From positions 30,860,122 to 30,924,121 of the forward strand of contig OX328101.1 in NCBI GenBank assembly GCA_946811185.2: DNA of 64,000 bases, in the 5' to 3' direction. The notes beneath the pieces are model-generated. The model worked only from the letters and a program-made list of their open reading frames with translations, did not search any database and was not told the origin of the DNA. Within the stretch, counting starts at the first letter, position 1. Every line of letters begins with the position of its first letter. This stretch comes from Hippopus hippopus. Its lineage: Eukaryota; Mollusca; Bivalvia; Cardiida; Cardiidae. Both the position numbers and the translations under genes were made by a program. Shown one piece after another: positions 34,892-44,888 of this stretch.

Positions 34892-35690
34892 AACTTATAA
34901 ATGCATGTCATCTGTAAATTGAAAGTCTCCCAAAATGAACAAAACAAAATTGTCTTCATATTGAATTATGAATTTGTACACCTAACACAGCAAATTGCAA
35001 CTGTCACATGTGTTCATAGTGGAAAAAAATTGTTGTCTGATAGAACAGAATAGAATGAAATTGGAATTTGGCACTAAAATTAGACACTGAAAAATATATT
35101 GGGTTTTTTGTCTCGAATCAGGAAACTCCCATTGCAATCAGGAGGGTTGGGAAGCATGCTACATGTGTAGAAATGAAACTGCGCGAAATGAATGCTTGTA
35201 AATAGAAAGTATCACACAGATTGAAAGATTTTTTTGAATAGATATTCACTGACCCTATTCTTTGGAACAAAATGATACTGATCTTTCTTTGCAATTTTTA
35301 GTATGGCCCAAATCTTTGGGTCATAAAAATTAATTATTTTCGCGTTTTTTGATGGTGTCCCAATTTTTTGGGTGTCCCAAAATTAAGCAAAATACGGTAC
35401 TTGTTACAGTACATTTGCTATGAATCTTGAAAGTTCACACACACTAGTGATGCCAGAAAGTCTGTGTAAAAGATTTAATATCCACACAAAACACTCCCAA
35501 GCAATAATTGATGATCCCTTTTCCAAAATGTTCTAAAAACAGTACTGTGCATTGGCATTTTTCTTTCAAATGCAATTTCTCCATCTTGTCTTTTATACCA
35601 GATTTTGGAAGGTAAAATAGAAGGTAACAGACTATGTTAGACAAAAAATTTTGGTTACTGTTAAACTACAGCATTTGACCAAATACACCA
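34892..35690. other. No recognisable feature
   Basis: Intron sequence; nothing supported on either strand. Confidence 0.4.
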
Positions 35691-35980
35691 TATCTCTTTA
35701 CAAAAATTTTGACTCGACCAAATTGATGGCATCTGCAGACGACGAATTAAATGTAGCTAAAATAATAGGATTGTCTCTGAAAGAGTTCTAAATCTTTGTG
35801 TGGAAAAGGAGAAAATGCTGGGTTACGAGCACTTTCTCCTTTTCTCAGTAAGTTTTCAATAGATGTGTTTCTCAGGGTCGTTAAAGCATAATAATAGTTT
35901 GATGATGGGTTAATCCTTTACCATAAAACAAAATTCTAGGTTTAATAGTATGAATTAAAAGCATTTGTACACTACAGAAC
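35691..35980 (-). mobile_element. Fam-A inverted copy plus fragment
   Basis: 35691-35912 carries GCATCTGCAGACGACG and an imperfect core. 35913-35980 begins a further copy (TCCTTTACCATAAAACAAAA) that stops after the long-arm block. Confidence 0.65.
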
Positions 35981-36054
35981 AGGGGTGTGTGATATTACCC
36001 CTATATCCATAAACTGTGATTTAGAATTCCAGAGACATTTATCACGATATCGTT

Positions 36055-36159
36055 TCATCCGTACCGGTACACTCGGAAAAGTCCTGCAATTTCCAGAACT
36101 TTCTTCTGAGATTTCTTAGCTGCTTTCTTTTCAAGGTACCTGGTATATTCTATTTGCAT
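36055..36159 (-). CDS. Possible small basic ORF, 34 residues, doubtful
   Basis: The reading MQIEYTRYLEKKAAKKSQ..KKVLEIAGLFRVYRYG is rich in Lys/Arg and looks protein-like, lying in the intron of a minus-strand gene. No family is recognised and no splice context is clear. It may be a remnant of a longer coding exon or chance. Confidence 0.2.
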   Translation of the reverse strand: MQIEYTRYLEKKAAKKSQKKVLEIAGLFRVYRYG

Positions 36160-36849
36160 ATCAATTTTAATGTAATCTCACTTGATTATAAACTGTAAGA
36201 AAGAATAAAATCTGTACGAACAGAATCAGATAATTTTTGACACAATTCCTGTGGATACTTTGAGATCACCTGTACTATAATCAAACAAAATGGAACATAA
36301 CTTCAACATCGTCAAAACACAAAGTCTAGGGCCAATATTTGGCAGCATTTTTGATTGAAGAAAAGGATATTGAACTCGAACGTCATGGACAGTGTAGCAG
36401 TTTGCTTAATTTACAAAATACATCCAAAAACATTGGGGGTGGAACAACGAACTAAGTCACACAACTTTGTGACTCCCACCCAAATAAGACCGCCAGTCAG
36501 CCTGCTCCAAACATGCTCAAGGCATGTTACATTGTAATTGGTAATTATACTAAGAAAGGTAAATTGTGTCTGATAAATAAGCAAGTGTCTTAATTTTTCC
36601 GATCTTCCCCTACTTTGAGCCTTACCAAAGGCAAAAACAATAAAACAAAAGTAACATAAACAAACAAACATAATTGAAACTATAACTGAACCCAGATGGA
36701 TGCATTCATGTAACTACTAACCATTAAACAAAAAATCCATCAGACTTTTAAAAAGTATTGTCTATGCAAAACCAATATATTATGCCGTTTGTGAATAAAA
36801 ATTTCGTGCCAGTGCATTATGGAACATCTTTCGTGTCAGATCTTTAAAT

Positions 36850-37500
36850 TACAGGGTAATCATCAATACAAGGTTTAAATTTTGTTTTTTTCTATCCACT
36901 GGCAAATTTTTGCCAGTAACTTTTTCCGCTGGCAAAATAAAAAAAAAACTGGCATCTTTTAGAACCATTTCAGAAGCATGTTTTGTTTTGGACATTACCC
37001 TTTTTGTAATTTTGTTCAAGTTTTAAAACCAGTAACAGAAAATGAATTAAAGCAAGTACAAAACAACTTTATACATATACCTGTGAATGTCCTATACCTC
37101 TTCAACACTTGTCCCAGTGCTAACACTGAAACACTGAAAGACAATCCCTATTCCCCCCACGCCCCCCCACTGGTTTTCATGTATTTTGCAGCCATCTGTT
37201 TTTCATGTTATAATTTTTGGATTGATATTTCCGCATGAATTTACGTAAATTTGTCAATTATGGTAGCAGCTAACTTCAAAACCTGTTATTTTATACGAGA
37301 TAATCAGATTAACGTCATTGTCACATTTTTTATTTCTGACAGGCCAGCTAAGATGGTAGTGACGCTTGCTTCTTTCACACTTGATACATATTGTTTTATA
37401 TCAGAGATTTAGATCTTTGGAAGAATCATTTATACGCAACAATGCTTCTTTGGCCTTCCTTTTATTTTATGTGGACACAAATTTTGTTAAAAAAAAAAAA
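36850..37500. mobile_element. Degraded relative of the 12506-13686 element
   Basis: Shared order of blocks: TTTCCGCATGAATTT..., AATTTGTCAATTATGGTAG, AACTTCAAAACCTGTTATTT, AACGTCATTGTC, comparable to 13070-13170. It ends near an A tract at 37489-37505. Confidence 0.45.
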
Positions 37501-37544
37501 AAAAAGAGTTGCTAAACTTATCTGACACGATGACCAATGTTTGA

Positions 37545-38170
37545 TTTATCCACAGTTGCTAATTGGCCAATTTCTTTCTGAGAAAATCATGATAGTCATT
37601 GCAACATGATTTATTCCTCTCTCACCGCTATCATTTTGATGACGGTTATGTGGGAAAGCAGACATTAGCTTGGAAAGAATATTGTGAGGAGTAAAGAACT
37701 GGTGACAAGAACTCCAGGAAAGCATGGATAGGTGCACTGGCCGCCACAATATAACTGAAATAATGGCATTAAACACCATACAATCAATCAAACATGATCA
37801 ATTAATGAACATTTCTAAAGTTGAAAAAAAAAAAAAATACCATGGGTACCTTAAAGGTAAAAGAACATTTTTATGCTTGCTTAGTCAAACAACCTTAGTC
37901 AGCAACATACAAACTTGAAACAAGGGAGTTGATAGTTCGAAACCTCTGCTCTGCTATTTCTTTCAAAGGATTAAAATTAGCCATTGCGACAGGCCTCATT
38001 TCCCTCCCACAAATGATCATTTGTTTTTAATGATGGTTACATGGGAAAGCAGCCACTGGCTTGGGAATAATACTGAACAAAGCAATTGGAAGAGAAACTC
38101 TAGCAAAATCACAGTAAGTGGGCTGGCCACCACGATAAAACTATGGTGAAAGCAGCATCAGAAACGATAA
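37545..38170 (+). repeat. Two SINE family 1 bodies
   Basis: 37550-37796 lacks the tRNA head but has TTCCTCTCTCACCGC, GGTGCACTGGCCGCCAC and the tail CATACAATCAATCAAAC. 37905-38170 is more degraded. Confidence 0.7.
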
Positions 38171-38467
38171 AAACTAACCCCAATTTGATATTGACCATAA
38201 TTATCCTACATTGCTCGTAACCAATTAGCCTCATTTTTTTCATCAGTTTTACTTGAGATAGCCTCATGTAGGAAATAATCTTTTGGCAATGACATTAGCA
38301 GCTCATCCTTGTATCAGGCTTCAGAAAAACAGCTAATTATGCATGCAGTAGGGGTCTCATCTATGCATCAATATATCAACACATGTAATCAAACACCTGT
38401 AATAACATTTACGTTACAAGACAATGAGACAACAACCTCACTGTAAACGCACGACTTGATACTCGAC

Positions 38468-38605
38468 CTTGCAAACCTGAAGATCTTCCGATCGAAGTGT
38501 TTCTTCGATCTCCGTTTCTGATTTTGGAGAAGAGCTCCCAACAGACTGTCGTAGTCCATCCAGCATCCCCCGTATGTTAAATGCTTTCTTCATCTTGTTG
38601 CTCAT
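38468..38605 (-). CDS. STXBP5: Tomosyn coding exon 1 (start codon)
   Basis: This exon has 46 codons, starting MSNKMKKAFNIRGMLDGLRQ and ending DLQVCK. The start at 38605 is supported by an in-frame TAG 24 nt upstream and by the conserved K-x-F-N-I-R start of tomosyns; a second Met lies at codon 5. The middle is a Ser-rich linker followed by the acidic stretch EIEETLRSED, matching the family's EIQETLQSE-type segment. The donor GTCGAG follows AAG, phase 0. An alternative GT sits 9 nt earlier, but the next exon begins in phase with the chosen donor and restores the family motif VCKTVRHGFP. Confidence 0.93.
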
Positions 38606-39179
38606 TTTCTGGACACTCTCGTAGACCTATTAGGCTTATATAATATCCATTTTAAACGCATAATAGCTCTCCGTTATCACTACTGTCACTGCAACACATA
38701 TGACATCTACTAATTTGTAGGAAATAGTAAGATGCCCGGATATTATCCCAGATTCTAAGCAAAATATATAAAAAACAAGAATCAATTGTAATAATTAGAC
38801 GAAATCTTACATTTAAGAAAACTATTTAAAAATCAAGTTACTAAACCCTGACACTAGAATTATGGCTTTTCAATTATAAATACTATAAATATGTTCTGTC
38901 TTGCTAAGTTTATTTGTTAATTTGAGATATCTAAATTTCAAAAATTAGCTTTGCATAAATTAGCATAAATTTTGAAAGAGTTGCTGATTCGTAAACTGTG
39001 TGTGTATTGATAACCAATATGTCAGCGCCCTTGGGGAAGAGCATTTTTCGACTGGGGCTTTTATGATTGTAATGTTTAATAGGTAACGTCCATGTCATGT
39101 TTTTCTGAATACCAATCTCTTTGTAACTATGGTCGAATTGAGTTTCATAATTGCCAAAGATTTCCACTCATTCATATCT

Positions 39180-39310
39180 ACTTGTAAATGACGTAGACTT
39201 TAGAAGAACAACCGGTTTTGAAGGCTCTTCCGGTTTGGTAACTCTTCCGTATGTCACGTCTAAAAAAACTTTTGATGTTTACGGATCTATGTAAGATTGT
39301 CGCGCATTAA
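39180..39310. promoter_or_regulatory. Candidate promoter core with ETS- and CRE-like sites
   Basis: In otherwise AT-rich, CpG-poor sequence this stretch has TGACGT (39189), CTTCCGG (39227), CTTCCG (39244) and TCACGT (39254). Such ETS/CRE-type sites are common in promoters of mitochondrial-protein genes. A strong GTAAGA donor at 39291 would allow a noncoding first CPOX exon spliced to 40338; the ATG at 39251 would then be a 13-codon upstream ORF closing with TAG at the junction. This is inference only. Confidence 0.3.
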
Positions 39311-39715
39311 AGATGCAGTGGGCTGCCACACTGTGTTTTTTCATTAAAGTTTTAGGTATCTAGAGGTGTCGGCCCTCAAAGATTCGTGCCGCAAAGGCAC
39401 AGCGCGATGTATTAGAGAAGATTCTTGAAAGCCCAAGGTGGAGGAGATTCGACAACGTTTTACACTTGTCCATATTGAAAGCATTTGCAGTAAACTGGCA
39501 GCTTGTTATAAATCTTGGTATCAACAACAGGTTAATACTGAAATCATGTAGGCGGGACTTCAGGAGATACTGTGAGAAGTCGCAAGTTGTCACATAATTA
39601 ATGCACAGATGTCCTTATTACTTGATACTGATCCTAGAGAGAATAGTCTTTGTTTGATATGAAAATTTTAGCCAAGGACGGATTTACTCTGAGAATTTAC
39701 AGCTCTCTATTACAT

Positions 39716-39995
39716 GTTGCCAAGCCCTGGTAGCTCAGTATGTAGCATACAGGGATTGATAACAGTAAGTCGCAGGTTCTATTCCGGCCTTGGCCAATTT
39801 CTTTCCCGGGGCTGATGGTAGTCATAGAGACAGCAGCCAGTGACTTTGAATGAATAATGTGCAGAGTACTGGTAAAAGAAACTCCAGGAGTGCATGGATA
39901 GGTGCACTGGCCGCCGTGATATAACTGCAATGATGTTGAAAACATTGTTAAACACTATACAATCAATCAAACAATCAGTCAATATTACCTGTTGT
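39716..39995 (+). repeat. tRNA-derived SINE family 1, near complete
   Basis: A-box-like TGGTAGCTCAGTATGTAG, B-box-like CGCAGGTTCTATTCC, body GTGCACTGGCCGCCGTG, tail TATACAATCAATCAAACAATC. Confidence 0.75.
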
Positions 39996-40093
39996 CTAAT
40001 TGATGCATATTATAACTGGTAGCTACAATGAATAAACTAGGGATTGTCTGATGTCTATCCGATGTTTACAAGAAATACAACAGGTTCCAGTGT

Positions 40094-40260
40094 ACAGTTG
40101 CAGAGGCCAACTTAAATGTGGCAAATAAGATAGGATTTATCTTCAAATAGGTAGAAAATATTGTGATTGAAGGAGAAAATGGCTGTTACCAGTATAGCCT
40201 CTTTTTTCAACAATATTTTCAAAGGTTCACTTTCTCAGGGTCATTTGATTAAGGGTTTAC
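40094..40260 (-). mobile_element. Fam-A degraded inverted copy upstream of CPOX exon 1
   Basis: TTAAATGTGGC, GTAGAAAATATTGTG and TTTCAAAGGTTC remain. It ends about 105 bp before the CPOX start codon. Confidence 0.55.
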
Positions 40261-40366
40261 AGGCATGTATACATGTTAGATACAGCTTATTTAGATATCT
40301 TATCATAAAGAATAATTAATATCTATGTATTTATCAGAGGAACCGGCTTACTGAGACAGATTCAAC

Positions 40367-40458
40367 ATGGTACAAATGTCAAGGATACGATTGTTCTTTC
40401 AAACAGCCAGAAGCTTATCTGGTATAGTTTGGTTAGAAAATAGACAGAAAATATTGAG
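40367..40458 (+). CDS. CPOX: CPOX coding exon 1 (mitochondrial presequence)
   Basis: Thirty codons plus 2 nt begin MVQMSRIRLFFQTARSLSG, an Arg-rich, acid-poor amphipathic start typical of a mitochondrial presequence. The start is supported by an in-frame TGA at 40352-40354. The strong donor GTAAGA after AG leaves phase 2, exactly what exon 2 needs (AG+A makes Arg). An earlier GT after TCTG would leave phase 1 and fail. There is no sequence conservation to lean on here, since CPOX presequences vary, so the call rests on phase, splice strength, composition and position. The alternative start Met4 (40376) is possible. A candidate acceptor at 40336-40337 would make this exon 40338-40458 with a short 5'UTR part. 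Confidence 0.72.
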
Positions 40459-40709
40459 GTAAGATAAAGTACTGTAATTATTTGTTAAAAACTTTACTAA
40501 TCTATTTCAGGGTTCAAAAGATGGTGAAGTAATATCTTGGAGTGTGATATATAATGATTGGAACAGACAGTTTCCTTTTTTTCTGACTCAAATGTGCTAT
40601 TGAGTTGTGGTGGGGAGTAGAGAGAAATTTTTTACCTAGTAATTAATACAGAGGTTATTGTAATTTGCTGTTTCTTGGACTGAAAAATATCTGTGTAAAA
40701 GTAGTCATA

Positions 40710-40855
40710 ATTCTTTGCTAGACGACAAAGTATTAGACTTTTCCCACTTGAAACCATTTGCAGATGACAAATTAAATGTGTATCAAAAGATAAGTATTGC
40801 CTTTGAAAGGACAGAGAACCGTGTAGGATATGGAGAAAATGCTGGCTACCTACCA
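40710..40855 (-). mobile_element. Fam-A left half
   Basis: CTTTGCTAGACGACAAAGT to ATGGAGAAAATGCTGG; the second half is absent. Confidence 0.6.
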
Positions 40856-41261
40856 TAGGTCAAGATATTAGCACATGTAATGTTTTTAGATTTACTAAAA
40901 ACTGTTGCATCACAGAAAGGATATAAATTAGTAGGGAACTAAAATATTTCAGCAGTATAGACAACATTGTTGGATAAGAAGCAATAAATTTTTCTTGTTA
41001 CAAGCATACATTTCTTTCCCAACATTTTTTCCCAAGCAATGTGCATAGCCAGGCAGATGCCTTGTAGCTGTAAATTCAACATCTCTTTTTGCAAGTATTC
41101 CATTTTGAGAGAAAAAAAAAAAGAATCATAACATGCAGTAGCCTGGGCAGGCCCTAGTCATTGGCTTCATGTTCGCCATATTCCTTGCTACACCCCTGAA
41201 AACTGTTAACTACAGGGGAATGAATTGCAGTATTCAATAGTAGTTGATTAATTGAATAAAC

Positions 41262-41502
41262 AGCGTTCTGGATTAAGGAGACTTTTTGCATCTCCATGAT
41301 GCATTATACCAAGCAAGTAATCATACAACTATGGACCCATACAATCCATGATGTCCAACAACCGACTGAGTCATGAGGTTTGGCATACTGGTCCCATGAC
41401 ATGCAGAAAATTCACCAGTAGCAAAATGTTTTGACCCAGGTCAGCCTTGGTTGATACTTTTTGCAGATGCATCAAACTGCCTTTTCATGGAACGTGGCTC
41501 AA
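41262..41502. mobile_element. Family D foldback MITE
   Basis: TGCATCTCCATGATGCATTA and, at the right end, TGCAGATGCATCAAACTGCC plus GGAACGTGGCTC. CPOX exon 2's acceptor follows 24 bp later. Confidence 0.65.
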
Positions 41503-41525
41503 ATTTTTTTATGCTTATTTTATAG

Positions 41526-41670
41526 AAAATTGTTGACTGCTACTGGATTAGTGACTCTTCCCTCTGTGCTACTATACAAGTGTGGAAACAATGTGGTACA
41601 TGCAACCAGTGGTATAGATACAACAGGATGGATGGCAGAGCCTGTTACGGACATTGGCAAACTGGAACAG
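41526..41670 (+). CDS. CPOX: CPOX coding exon 2
   Basis: One base plus 48 codons encode KLLTATGLVTLPSVLLYKCG, NNVVHATSGIDTTG and WMAEPVTDIGKLEQ. The hydrophobic stretch corresponds to the one just upstream of the mature enzyme in vertebrate CPOX; the last part matches FMAPPVTDLAELRR. The acceptor TTATAG lies 24 bp after the end of a foldback element (41262-41502). The donor is GTCTTT, phase 0. An open frame runs upstream into the repeat, but it is not part of the gene. Confidence 0.93.
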
Positions 41671-41675
41671 GTCTT

Positions 41676-42276
41676 TTAATTCTTTAACAAAAAGATCAAT
41701 GTTTTTATGACCCTGAGGAAGACGACCTCAGAAAACATTGGGGAAAAATGAGAAACAGAAGTTTCCTTTCCTTTTTTCCAGTGTTTTCTACGCATGTAAC
41801 TCTTAACCACACAGTCCTGACTTTGAATGACCCTAATAAAGAAGCCTTCTGAAAACATTGTGGGAAAAGGAGAAAATGCTGGTAACCAGCATTTTCTCCT
41901 TTTCCTAAATTGTTTTCTACCTTTCCCAAAACAAATTTCAATTTTTCAGCCACATTTCTTTTGTCGTTTGTAAATTCTTTCAACTTGGAGTAGTCTTAAA
42001 CTTTGTTGTTTGGTAAAGGGTTGAGGTTGACTCTGTTTAGGTATTTATTAACTCTTTACCAAATGTCAAAATTTTAGACTGGTCCAAATTGAAAGCACTT
42101 GCAGACGACAAAGTAAAAGTGACTGAAAATCTGAAATTTGTTTTGTGAAGGATAGAAAACTTTGTGGGAAAAGGAGGAAATGCTGGTTGCCAGCATTTTC
42201 TCCTTTTCACACAATGTTTTCAAAAGGCTTCTTTCTCAGTGTCGTTAAAAGTCGGGATTGTGTGGTAAAGAGTTAA
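41676..42276. mobile_element. Three Fam-A copies
   Basis: 41676-41797 direct left part; 41798-42023 direct full; 42048-42276 inverted, TTAA to TTAA (CTCTTTACCA to TGGTAAAGAG). A fragment of the long arm follows at 42283-42330. Confidence 0.8.
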
Positions 42277-43299
42277 TTGGATGTATGCAAATGCTTTCAG
42301 TTTAGACAAGTTTAAAATTTTGTCCTCTTTTAAGGGCTTATACATATTAAGGACTTCTTTTAGCAAGGTTGATCTTAAACTATCAGGGCTATTCCATTTA
42401 AACATAGGTACCCCGGGGGGAAGGCACTTTCAAATTTGACCATCCCCCAATAGAAGCAAATTTCTGCTCAACCTGACATGGGACAGCAGTGGATTTCTAA
42501 TGAAATGGACCCCCCCCATAGAAGTTTTTTTTTTTTTTTTTTTTCAGGATTTTTGAGGGACAGAATTTTTTTCCTGGGGCTTAGAAGTTTTTTTCTTATC
42601 TCAGTTTGATAACACAAATTTAATGATTATTCCATGTTTCAGATCAGAACTTATTTAACCATCCTCCAAATGTTCTCTGTTCTGTTACTACTGGTATTCG
42701 TTACATCCAGCTAGTTTTAAAAAAAAAACCCACACATTTCTGTAATAACAACATAGCTCTAACAGCAGTAACATACAAAAAATATGAAAGTGCCTGCTGG
42801 AAAAAGGGCATAAACGTGTAAAAGAAAGAAAAAGAAACAAAAAAATTGGCAGTATTGTTTTCAAAGTTCTAGTAAAATTCAGCTTAGTAACTTACACATT
42901 TACCATTAGGCTTTCATGTAGGTATGATATCATAGTCAGCACCAGCTGAAAGATTTCCCAATTTCTAACAAGCATGGAGGAAGATATTGAATGGGTTGCA
43001 TTTTCATTGCTAAAGTCAGTAAATGAAATAATTTCCAGAGAGTTACTCGTTTTTTAATTATGAGCAAGGGCTCCATATAGCAACAAGAGTGCCGTTGTCA
43101 CAATATACGCCGCCACATAGCTGCTACTTCAGGCAGCTAGCTATAGAGACTAAAGTGTTGGAATTTCTAGCACCTGCCTGGGTAGCTCAATGGATATATT
43201 GTGTTGCTTGTGATCTAAAAGGTTAACCCACGAAGTGATGGATGGACAGACAGACGTTCGACGGACTCATTGGTCATTGGCTTTGATCAACCAATAAAA

Positions 43300-44555
43300 A
43301 TATGAAGTTTAATGAAATTATGTCCATTAGTTGAGGATACATTGATGAAAAATTAAATTTGACATGAAGCCCCCTTTTTCCATGACATAGAAATAAATTC
43401 CAAAACCCTGACAATATGTGCTAGGTCACATGATCTGTGAAAATCTCATCCAAATCTGTTGAGATATGTCCAGTAATTAAAGAGATAATGGTGAAAAATA
43501 AAATATAACATGAAGACCCCTTTTTCCATGATGCAGCTACATCGCAAAACCTTGACAAAATGCGCCAGGTCACATGATGAGAAACATTCTGTGAAAATTT
43601 TATCCAAATCTGTCACAAAATGTGGGAGGAGTATGTTGCATTCACAAGAAATGTAATGAAATATAACATGAAGCCCCCTTTTTCCATGACGCAGCTACAA
43701 ATCGTTTTCTTAAGGGTTAAAATTTTTGACCTTGACCTTGGACATATAACCCACAGAAGATCAGTATCAATGACAGGTACCTATTTAACAAACATTAGCA
43801 TTGTAAGTAAAAAAGTCCCGAAAACTGTTTTTTCAGTGAAATTTTCTAAGTCCAAGGCCCGTAATTTTGTCAAAAATCAGTGGACTGGAACGAAACTCAA
43901 ACTTGATTTTAACTCATAGTGGTTGACTTGCACACCAAAAATCAGCTCAATATCTGCCAGAATTTAGAAAAAAAGTCTGGAAAACTGTTTTTCGGTGAAA
44001 ATTTCTAAGTCCAAGGCCTGTAATTTCGTCAAAAATCAATGGACCAAAATGAAACTCAATATTGACTCGTCAAAAATCAGTGGACCAAAATGAAACTCAA
44101 TATTGATCTGTAACTCATTGTGGTTGACTTGCACGCCAAAAAGCAGCTTAATATCTGCCAGCGTTTATAAAAAAAGTCCAGAAAACTGGGGGTTTTTTTG
44201 TGAAAATTTCTGAGGCCCGTAATTTCATCAAAAATGAGTGGACCGGAACGAAACTCAAACTTGCTCTGTAACTCTTGTTGGTTGACTTACACACCAAAAA
44301 TCAGCTTAATATCTGCCAGAGTTCAGGAAAAAAAAAAGTCTGAAAACCTTTTTCTTTTATTGGTGAAAATTTCTAAGTACAAGGCCTGTAATCTCGTCAA
44401 TATTAAGTGAACCGGAATGAAACTCTAACTTGATCTGTAACTTCTGTTGGTTGACTTGCGTACCAAAAATCAGCTCAATATCTGCCAGGGTTTAGAAAAT
44501 ACGTCCGGAAAACTGATTTGCGTGCAGATGGACAGACAGACGGATGGACGGAGTG
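43300..44555 (+). repeat. Two adjoining tandem arrays
   Basis: 43300-43700 has three units with ATGAAGCCCCCTTTTTCCATGA and CCAAATCTGTTGAGATATG. 43800-44520 has about five units of 165 bp with AGTCCGGAAAACTG, AATTTCGTCAAAAATCAGTG and CAGCTCAATATCTGCCAG. It ends in ATGGACAGACAGACGGATGG. Confidence 0.7.
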
Positions 44556-44567
44556 CAAACCTAAAGT

Positions 44568-44888
44568 TTGTTCATCTGTTGGCATAACTTATCTTCTGAA
44601 TATCATTCAAGATGTCATTCATGTAATTTTTCTTGTAAAGAAAAGCCCTCTTGCAGTTCATGTCCGACTACACATTACGTCCATATCGGTTTTACCCAAC
44701 AACAACATTTATCGGAATCAGTATTTCTACATGGTAATCTAGATGGATATTTCCCTTCAAATGCCTGCTTTAGGCATGACAATCCCTGGCTTTCCAGCCA
44801 GGAACACAACTCTGCAGTTGAAAATTCTGCGATCATGCTTCTTGGGATGGTTGTTGCCATTGGAAGAATGCTCGTCAAAAATTAAAAT
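44568..44888 (+). pseudogene. Cysteine-rich ORF inside the 5.3 kb element
   Basis: 105 codons with the Cys-spaced run CHSCNFSCKEKPSCSSC, then GFTQQQHLSESVFLHGN and AVENSAIMLLGMVVAIGRML. It looks protein-like and may be part of an element-encoded protein. The family is not recognised and the start Met is arbitrary. Confidence 0.3.

Larger units (their letters stand above)
14663..38605 (-). other. STXBP5: Tomosyn (syntaxin-binding protein 5-like) gene, 5' part
   Basis: Six minus-strand exons join in phase into a 206-codon N-terminus that I recognise as tomosyn. Landmarks in order are FNIRGMLDGL, a Ser-rich linker, TVRHGFPFQPTALA, LRIFGQPGVD, DDNLHLWNFRQKRP, FQSKWLYVGTERGN and HPGPVIHLSDNP, each with a close counterpart in vertebrate and insect tomosyn. 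These form the first WD40 blades of the N-terminal double propeller. Known family role: a cytosolic/plasma-membrane protein that binds syntaxin and SNAP-25 through a C-terminal R-SNARE motif and limits vesicle priming. That motif is not in the window; the full protein is usually about 1100 residues. All donors are GT and all acceptors AG. Introns are 3.7-7.9 kb where measurable and packed with repeats. The gene is divergent from CPOX with 1.76 kb between start codons. STXBP5 versus STXBP5L cannot be separated, as most invertebrates have one gene. Confidence 0.95.
38606..40366. promoter_or_regulatory. Intergenic region between divergent tomosyn and CPOX start codons
   Basis: This 1.76 kb region must contain both promoters or 5'UTR introns. 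It also holds a tRNA-derived SINE (39716-39995), a Fam-A fragment at 39450-39490 and a degraded Fam-A copy at 40094-40260. No other coding sequence is recognised. Confidence 0.6.

Noticed and set aside
39251..39290. ATG exon at 39251 as the CPOX coding start
   Set aside because: Its donor leaves phase 1, which would shift exon 2 out of frame; at most it is a noncoding exon.
39327..39358. ATGCAGTGGGCTGCC as an alternative CPOX start with donor GTATCT
   Set aside because: Again phase 1, and the peptide lacks presequence character.
40419..40424. Earlier donor GTATAG after TCTG in CPOX exon 1
   Set aside because: It leaves phase 1, whereas exon 2 needs phase 2; GTAAGA at 40459 fits in phase and strength.
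41461..41525. Open frame with a Met just upstream of CPOX exon 2
   Set aside because: This part lies in the family D MITE and intron end; a good acceptor at 41524-41525 and the phase match to exon 1 show it is not coding.
42522..42545. Homopolymer tracts (T here, C at 19954, G at 22421, A at 37489) as signals
   Set aside because: Simple low-complexity runs inside repeats; no function is supported.
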